Origin: Mytilisepta virgata
Taxonomy: Eukaryota; Mollusca; Bivalvia; Mytilida; Mytilidae
Direction: 5' to 3'
Assembly (NCBI GenBank): GCA_028015205.1
Contig: JAPWFG010000060.1
Span: 1-64,000, forward strand
Length of the DNA: 64,000 nucleotides
The first letter of the stretch is position 1, and every line of letters starts with the position of its first letter. The notes below the pieces were generated by a model. It saw only the letters and a program-made list of their open reading frames with translations. It was not told the origin of the DNA and did no database searches. Position numbers and translations under genes: made by a program. Below are positions 58,816 through 64,000 of this stretch, in pieces.

Positions 58816-59140
58816 GTGTTAATTTTTTGTAACTTCATTTTGGATCTCAGTGTATTGGTGTTTACAGCACTACCATTTAATAAACGTTCTAGTTGATATG
58901 ATCAAATATCTCTAATATGTTCTCCTGACAATGTTTTTTTCTGATACATTTATTTACGACTGCAGCATTTCATACCGTGAACAATGCATTCAAATTTAGA
59001 AGTAAAAGGTAAAACCAAAGTCATTCTAATTTTGTATTTGGTTGGTAAAATTTTAATAATTTTCTCCTAGTGACCACAAATTCACCCTCCAGATACTAGC
59101 CAACAGCCAATAATCAAAGAACCCCGAGAAAAAAATACTC

Positions 59141-59213
59141 TGGAGAATCCGGGCATCGATCCCGGTACCTCCCGCATGCTAAGCGGGCGCTCTACCATTT
59201 GAGCTAATTCCCC
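59141..59213 (-). tRNA. tRNA-Ala-AGC: tRNA-Ala(AGC), unit 69
   Basis: Intact, as 600-672. A795. Confidence 0.97.
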
Positions 59214-59604
59214 TATGTCTTAAAAAGTGAAAAATAATCCTTTTATCGCCGCCATCTCTCCAAGTGCAAAAACAAACTAGATTTTGCGTTTATTTTGAAA
59301 ATGATGTATTTCTTTCAATTCCGGCCTTTATTTAAAATAAATGTAGAATTCTTCTATAGGTTATATCCATTGTATTCCCTTCATCCGTTCGGAGAGTTTC
59401 CATTTTTGATGCAGGCATATATCTTTTTCTTCTCTAGTTTCAAAGTTATTCTCTCAGTGACTTTGACAAATGTTTAAAAAGTGTGTAGAAAGCACTAGAA
59501 TACATTATGGTCATCGACGAGTTATAGCGGGATAACCTGAGGTCAGTATTGCATGTTTAAGTAAGTTCAAGAATAAGTATGAAAATTATGACAACTTTGG
59601 GTAT

Positions 59605-59677
59605 GTCCTCGTAGCGCAGGGGATAGCGCGCTGGACTTCTAATCCAGAGGTCGCGGGTTCGAATCCCGCCGAGGATG
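59605..59677 (+). tRNA. tRNA-Arg-TCT: tRNA-Arg(TCT), unit 70
   Basis: Intact, as 202-274. Confidence 0.97.
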
Positions 59678-60002
59678 GTGTTAATTTTTTGTAACTTCAT
59701 TTTGGATCTCAGTGTATTGGTGTTTACAGCACTACCATTTAATAAACGTTCTAGTTGATATGATCAAATATCTCTAATATGTTCTCCTGACAATGTTTTT
59801 TTCTGATACATTTATTTACGACTGCAGCATTTCATACCGTGAACAATGCATTCAAATTTAGAAGTAAAAGGTAAAACCAAAGTCATTCTAATTTTGTATT
59901 TGGTTGGTAAAATTTTAATAATTTTCTCCTAGTGACCACAAATTCACCCTCCAGATACTAGCCAACAGCCAATAATCAAAGAACCCCGAGAAAAAAATAC
60001 TC

Positions 60003-60075
60003 TGGAGAATCCGGGCATCGATCCCGGTACCTCCCGCATGCTAAGCGGGCGCTCTACCATTTGAGCTAATTCCCC
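60003..60075 (-). tRNA. tRNA-Ala-AGC: tRNA-Ala(AGC), unit 70
   Basis: Intact, as 600-672. T795. Confidence 0.97.
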
Positions 60076-60466
60076 TATGTCTTAAAAAGTGAAAAATAAT
60101 CCTTTTATCGCCGCCATCTCTCCAAGTGCAAAAACAAACTAGATTTTGCGTTTATTTTGAAAATGATGTATTTCTTTCAATTCCGGCCTTTATTTAATAT
60201 AAATGTAGAATTCTTCTATAGGTTATATCCATTGTATTCCCTTCATCCGTTCGGAGAGTTTCCATTTTTGATGCAGGCATATATCTTTTTCTTCTCTAGT
60301 TTCAAAGTTATTCTCTCAGTGACTTTGACAAATGTTTAAAAAGTGTGTAGAAAGCACTAGAATACATTATGGTCATCGACGAGTTATAGCGGGATAACCT
60401 GAGGTCAGTATTGCATGTTTAAGTAAGTTCAAGAATAAGTATGAAAATTATGACAACTTTGGGTAT

Positions 60467-60539
60467 GTCCTCGTAGCGCAGGGGATAGCGCGCTGGACTT
60501 CTAATCCAGAGGTCGCGGGTTCGAATCCCGCCGAGGATG
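60467..60539 (+). tRNA. tRNA-Arg-TCT: tRNA-Arg(TCT), unit 71
   Basis: Intact, as 202-274. Spacer has a private C to T at 60695, and G451 reappears here for the first time since unit 19. Confidence 0.97.
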
Positions 60540-60864
60540 GTGTTAATTTTTTGTAACTTCATTTTGGATCTCAGTGTATTGGTGTTTACAGCACTACCAT
60601 TTAATAAACGTTCTAGTTGATATGATCAAATATCTCTAATATGTTCTCCTGACAATGTTTTTTTCTGATACATTTATTTACGACTGCAGCATTTTATACC
60701 GTGAACAATGCATTCGAATTTAGAAGTAAAAGGTAAAACCAAAGTCATTCTAATTTTGTATTTGGTTGGTAAAATTTTAATAATTTTCTCCTAGTGACCA
60801 CAAATTCACCCTCCAGATACTAGCCAACAGCCAATAATCAAAGAACCCCGAGAAAAAAATACTC

Positions 60865-60937
60865 TGGAGAATCCGGGCATCGATCCCGGTACCTCCCGCA
60901 TGCTAAGCGGGCGCTCTACCATTTGAGCTAATTCCCC
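60865..60937 (-). tRNA. tRNA-Ala-AGC: tRNA-Ala(AGC), unit 71
   Basis: Intact, as 600-672. A795. Confidence 0.97.
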
Positions 60938-61328
60938 TATGTCTTAAAAAGTGAAAAATAATCCTTTTATCGCCGCCATCTCTCCAAGTGCAAAAACAAA
61001 CTAGATTTTGCGTTTATTTTGAAAATGATGTATTTCTTTCAATTCCGGCCTTTATTTAAAATAAATGTAGAATTCTTCTATAGGTTATATCCATTGTATT
61101 CCCTTCATCCGTTCGGAGAGTTTCCATTTTTGATGCAGGCATATATCTTTTTCTTCTCTAGTTTCAAAGTTATTCTCTCAGTGACTTTGACAAATGTTTA
61201 AAAAGTGTGTAGAAAGCACTAGAATACATTATGGTCATCGACGAGTTATAGCGGGATAACCTGAGGTCAGTATTGCATGTTTAAGTAAGTTCAAGAATAA
61301 GTATGAAAATTATGACAACTTTGGGTAT

Positions 61329-61395
61329 GTCCGCGTAGCGCAGGGGATAGCGCGCTGGACTTCTAATCCAGAGGGTTCGAATCCCGCCGAGGATG
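61329..61395 (+). pseudogene. Broken tRNA-Arg(TCT), unit 72
   Basis: This copy has the 6-bp deletion and T5G of 1064-1130, but lies 54 kb from the dimer block that carries that allele. Its spacer differs: G451, no 7-bp loss, A795 and one G lost. The unit is 855 bp. The broken gene has therefore been joined to a different spacer background. Confidence 0.93.
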
Positions 61396-61720
61396 GTGTT
61401 AATTTTTTGTAACTTCATTTTGGATCTCAGTGTATTGGTGTTTACAGCACTACCATTTAATAAACGTTCTAGTTGATATGATCAAATATCTCTAATATGT
61501 TCTCCTGACAATGTTTTTTTCTGATACATTTATTTACGACTGCAGCATTTCATACCGTGAACAATGCATTCGAATTTAGAAGTAAAAGGTAAAACCAAAG
61601 TCATTCTAATTTTGTATTTGGTTGGTAAAATTTTAATAATTTTCTCCTAGTGACCACAAATTCACCCTCCAGATACTAGCCAACAGCCAATAATCAAAGA
61701 ACCCCGAGAAAAAAATACTC

Positions 61721-61793
61721 TGGAGAATCCGGGCATCGATCCCGGTACCTCCCGCATGCTAAGCGGGCGCTCTACCATTTGAGCTAATTCCCC
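61721..61793 (-). tRNA. tRNA-Ala-AGC: tRNA-Ala(AGC), unit 72
   Basis: Intact, as 600-672. A795, G lost. Confidence 0.97.
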
Positions 61794-62183
61794 TATGTCT
61801 TAAAAAGTGAAAAATAATCCTTTTATCGCCGCCATCTCTCCAAGTGCAAAAACAAACTAGATTTTGCGTTTATTTTGAAAATGATGTATTTCTTTCAATT
61901 CCGGCCTTTATTTAAAATAAATGTAGAATTCTTCTATAGTTATATCCATTGTATTCCCTTCATCCGTTCGGAGAGTTTCCATTTTTGATGCAGGCATATA
62001 TCTTTTTCTTCTCTAGTTTCAAAGTTATTCTCTCAGTGACTTTGACAAATGTTTAAAAAGTGTGTAGAAAGCACTAGAATACATTATGGTCATCGACGAG
62101 TTATAGCGGGATAACCTGAGGTCAGTATTGCATGTTTAAGTAAGTTCAAGAATAAGTATGAAAATTATGACAACTTTGGGTAT

Positions 62184-62256
62184 GTCCTCGTAGCGCAGGG
62201 GATAGCGCGCTGGACTTCTAATCCAGAGGTCGCGGGTTCGAATCCCGCCGAGGATG
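62184..62256 (+). tRNA. tRNA-Arg-TCT: tRNA-Arg(TCT), unit 73
   Basis: Intact, as 202-274. Confidence 0.97.
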
Positions 62257-62581
62257 GTGTTAATTTTTTGTAACTTCATTTTGGATCTCAGTGTATTGGT
62301 GTTTACAGCACTACCATTTAATAAACGTTCTAGTTGATATGATCAAATATCTCTAATATGTTCTCCTGACAATGTTTTTTTCTGATACATTTATTTACGA
62401 CTGCAGCATTTCATACCGTGAACAATGCATTCAAATTTAGAAGTAAAAGGTAAAACCAAAGTCATTCTAATTTTGTATTTGGTTGGTAAAATTTTAATAA
62501 TTTTCTCCTAGTGACCACAAATTCACCCTCCAGATACTAGCCAACAGCCAATAATCAAAGAACCCCGAGAAAAAAATACTC

Positions 62582-62654
62582 TGGAGAATCCGGGCATCGA
62601 TCCCGGTACCTCCCGCATGCTAAGCGGGCGCTCTACCATTTGAGCTAATTCCCC
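62582..62654 (-). tRNA. tRNA-Ala-AGC: tRNA-Ala(AGC), unit 73
   Basis: Intact, as 600-672. A451, T795. Confidence 0.97.
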
Positions 62655-63045
62655 TATGTCTTAAAAAGTGAAAAATAATCCTTTTATCGCCGCCATCTCT
62701 CCAAGTGCAAAAACAAACTAGATTTTGCGTTTATTTTGAAAATGATGTATTTCTTTCAATTCCGGCCTTTATTTAATATAAATGTAGAATTCTTCTATAG
62801 GTTATATCCATTGTATTCCCTTCATCCGTTCGGAGAGTTTCCATTTTTGATGCAGGCATATATCTTTTTCTTCTCTAGTTTCAAAGTTATTCTCTCAGTG
62901 ACTTTGACAAATGTTTAAAAAGTGTGTAGAAAGCACTAGAATACATTATGGTCATCGACGAGTTATAGCGGGATAACCTGAGGTCAGTATTGCATGTTTA
63001 AGTAAGTTCAAGAATAAGTATGAAAATTATGACAACTTTGGGTAT

Positions 63046-63118
63046 GTCCTCGTAGCGCAGGGGATAGCGCGCTGGACTTCTAATCCAGAGGTCGCGGGTT
63101 CGAATCCCGCCGAGGATG
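63046..63118 (+). tRNA. tRNA-Arg-TCT: tRNA-Arg(TCT), unit 74
   Basis: Intact, as 202-274. Confidence 0.97.
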
Positions 63119-63443
63119 GTGTTAATTTTTTGTAACTTCATTTTGGATCTCAGTGTATTGGTGTTTACAGCACTACCATTTAATAAACGTTCTAGTTGAT
63201 ATGATCAAATATCTCTAATATGTTCTCCTGACAATGTTTTTTTCTGATACATTTATTTACGACTGCAGCATTTCATACCGTGAACAATGCATTCAAATTT
63301 AGAAGTAAAAGGTAAAACCAAAGTCATTCTAATTTTGTATTTGGTTGGTAAAATTTTAATAATTTTCTCCTAGTGACCACAAATTCACCCTCCAGATACT
63401 AGCCAACAGCCAATAATCAAAGAACCCCGAGAAAAAAATACTC

Positions 63444-63516
63444 TGGAGAATCCGGGCATCGATCCCGGTACCTCCCGCATGCTAAGCGGGCGCTCTACCA
63501 TTTGAGCTAATTCCCC
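63444..63516 (-). tRNA. tRNA-Ala-AGC: tRNA-Ala(AGC), unit 74
   Basis: Intact, as 600-672. A451, A795. Confidence 0.97.
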
Positions 63517-63907
63517 TATGTCTTAAAAAGTGAAAAATAATCCTTTTATCGCCGCCATCTCTCCAAGTGCAAAAACAAACTAGATTTTGCGTTTATTTTG
63601 AAAATGATGTATTTCTTTCAATTCCGGCCTTTATTTAAAATAAATGTAGAATTCTTCTATAGGTTATATCCATTGTATTCCCTTCATCCGTTCGGAGAGT
63701 TTCCATTTTTGATGCAGGCATATATCTTTTTCTTCTCTAGTTTCAAAGTTATTCTCTCAGTGACTTTGACAAATGTTTAAAAAGTGTGTAGAAAGCACTA
63801 GAATACATTATGGTCATCGACGAGTTATAGCGGGATAACCTGAGGTCAGTATTGCATGTTTAAGTAAGTTCAAGAATAAGTATGAAAATTATGACAACTT
63901 TGGGTAT

Positions 63908-63980
63908 GTCCTCGTAGCGCAGGGGATAGCGCGCTGGACTTCTAATCCAGAGGTCGCGGGTTCGAATCCCGCCGAGGATG
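63908..63980 (+). tRNA. tRNA-Arg-TCT: tRNA-Arg(TCT), unit 75
   Basis: Intact, as 202-274. The window ends 20 bp later, just past the T6 terminator; its Ala partner is outside. Confidence 0.97.
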
Positions 63981-64000
63981 GTGTTAATTTTTTGTAACTT

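Larger units (their letters stand above)
52709..60466. repeat. Higher-order repeat: 3 copies of a 2586-bp trimer
   Basis: Units 62-70 follow the order A795, A795, T795 three times. Arg starts at 52709, 55295, 57881 and 60467 are exactly 2586 bp apart. The trimer rests on one marker site, so it is less secure than the two dimers. Confidence 0.8.
1..64000. repeat. Tandem array of ~862-bp units, each with a convergent tRNA-Arg / tRNA-Ala pair
   Basis: The window is filled by 73 complete consecutive units plus 1-201 (end of a unit), unit 74 and a stub of unit 75. Units are numbered here from the Arg gene start (unit 1 = 202-1063). All units share orientation and order. Differences between them are few and recur, so they can be tracked. 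The sites, in unit-1 coordinates, are: C329A; C348T; A440T; G451A; an extra T in the T-run near 455; loss of 7 bp within 461-474; A795T; and loss of one G at 818-819. The array continues beyond both ends of the window. The periodicity is read directly. Spread by unequal exchange is inference. Confidence 0.98.

Noticed and set aside
1..64000. CRISPR array or prokaryotic repeat system
   Set aside because: Units are about 862 bp with conserved spacers, not short repeats with unique spacers. The repeats contain eukaryote-type tRNA genes without encoded CCA.
1..64000. Transposon or tRNA-derived SINE amplification
   Set aside because: There are no terminal inverted repeats, target-site duplications, poly-A tails or reverse transcriptase. 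Units abut head to tail in one orientation, and the tRNAs are full-length with intact folds.
1..64000. Firm assignment to Entamoeba on the basis of tandem tRNA arrays
   Set aside because: Those arrays typically carry short tandem repeats in the spacers, which are absent here. The tRNA-Ala looks animal-like. The host cannot be fixed from this window alone.
1..64000. Simple assembly collapse or stutter
   Set aside because: Units differ by many small variants in non-random order, with several unique units (8, 12, 20, 22, 23, 45, 57, 71, 72). A stutter of one read would give identical units. Raw reads would still be needed to exclude local errors.

Overview
The whole 64 kb window is one head-to-tail tandem array of a unit of about 862 bp. 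Each unit carries two tRNA genes facing each other: tRNA-Arg(TCT) on the + strand and tRNA-Ala(AGC) on the - strand. I count 74 Ala genes and 75 Arg loci. Six Arg loci are broken by the same 6-bp deletion. I found no credible protein gene. The array has no edge in the window: base 1 is in phase with base 863, and the last bases lie just past an Arg gene, so the true copy number is above 74.

Organism: nuclear DNA of a eukaryote. Neither tRNA encodes a 3' CCA, both have clean internal A and B boxes, and both are followed by T-runs of the kind that stop RNA polymerase III. The tRNA-Ala resembles animal tRNA-Ala(AGC) as I remember it, and the spacers look AT-rich, so an animal, probably an invertebrate, is my best guess. 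Protists with tRNA arrays (Entamoeba is the known case) cannot be excluded by eye.

Unit layout, using unit 1 (202-1063): tRNA-Arg 202-274 (+); T6 terminator 282-287; a 325-bp convergent spacer 275-599 with a second T7 run at 393-399; the Ala terminator (A7 on +, T7 on -) at 588-594; tRNA-Ala 600-672 (-); and a 391-bp divergent spacer 673-1063 leading to the next Arg gene. The same offsets hold in every unit apart from small indels. Unit lengths are 862 (commonest), 861, 863, 860, 855, 849 and 843 bp.

Region by region, spacer variants define higher-order repeats. 202-7045: four copies of a 1711-bp dimer (intact Arg unit + pseudo-Arg unit). 7046-10491: mixed units, including a third kind of Arg haplotype at 9632. 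10492-15660: three copies of a 1723-bp dimer. 15661-26845: mixed, with a 19-bp deletion unit at 16522. 26846-36331: recurring 863-bp units. 36332-45812: two- and three-unit modules that also occur at 22537. 45813-51846: seven near-identical units. 52709-60466: three copies of a 2586-bp trimer. 60467-64000: mixed, with one more pseudo-Arg at 61329. This patchwork is what repeated unequal crossing-over and gene conversion would leave. All intact tRNA copies look identical by eye. Products: tRNA-Arg(UCU) reads AGA, and tRNA-Ala(AGC; inosine at position 34 in eukaryotes) reads GCU/GCC/GCA.
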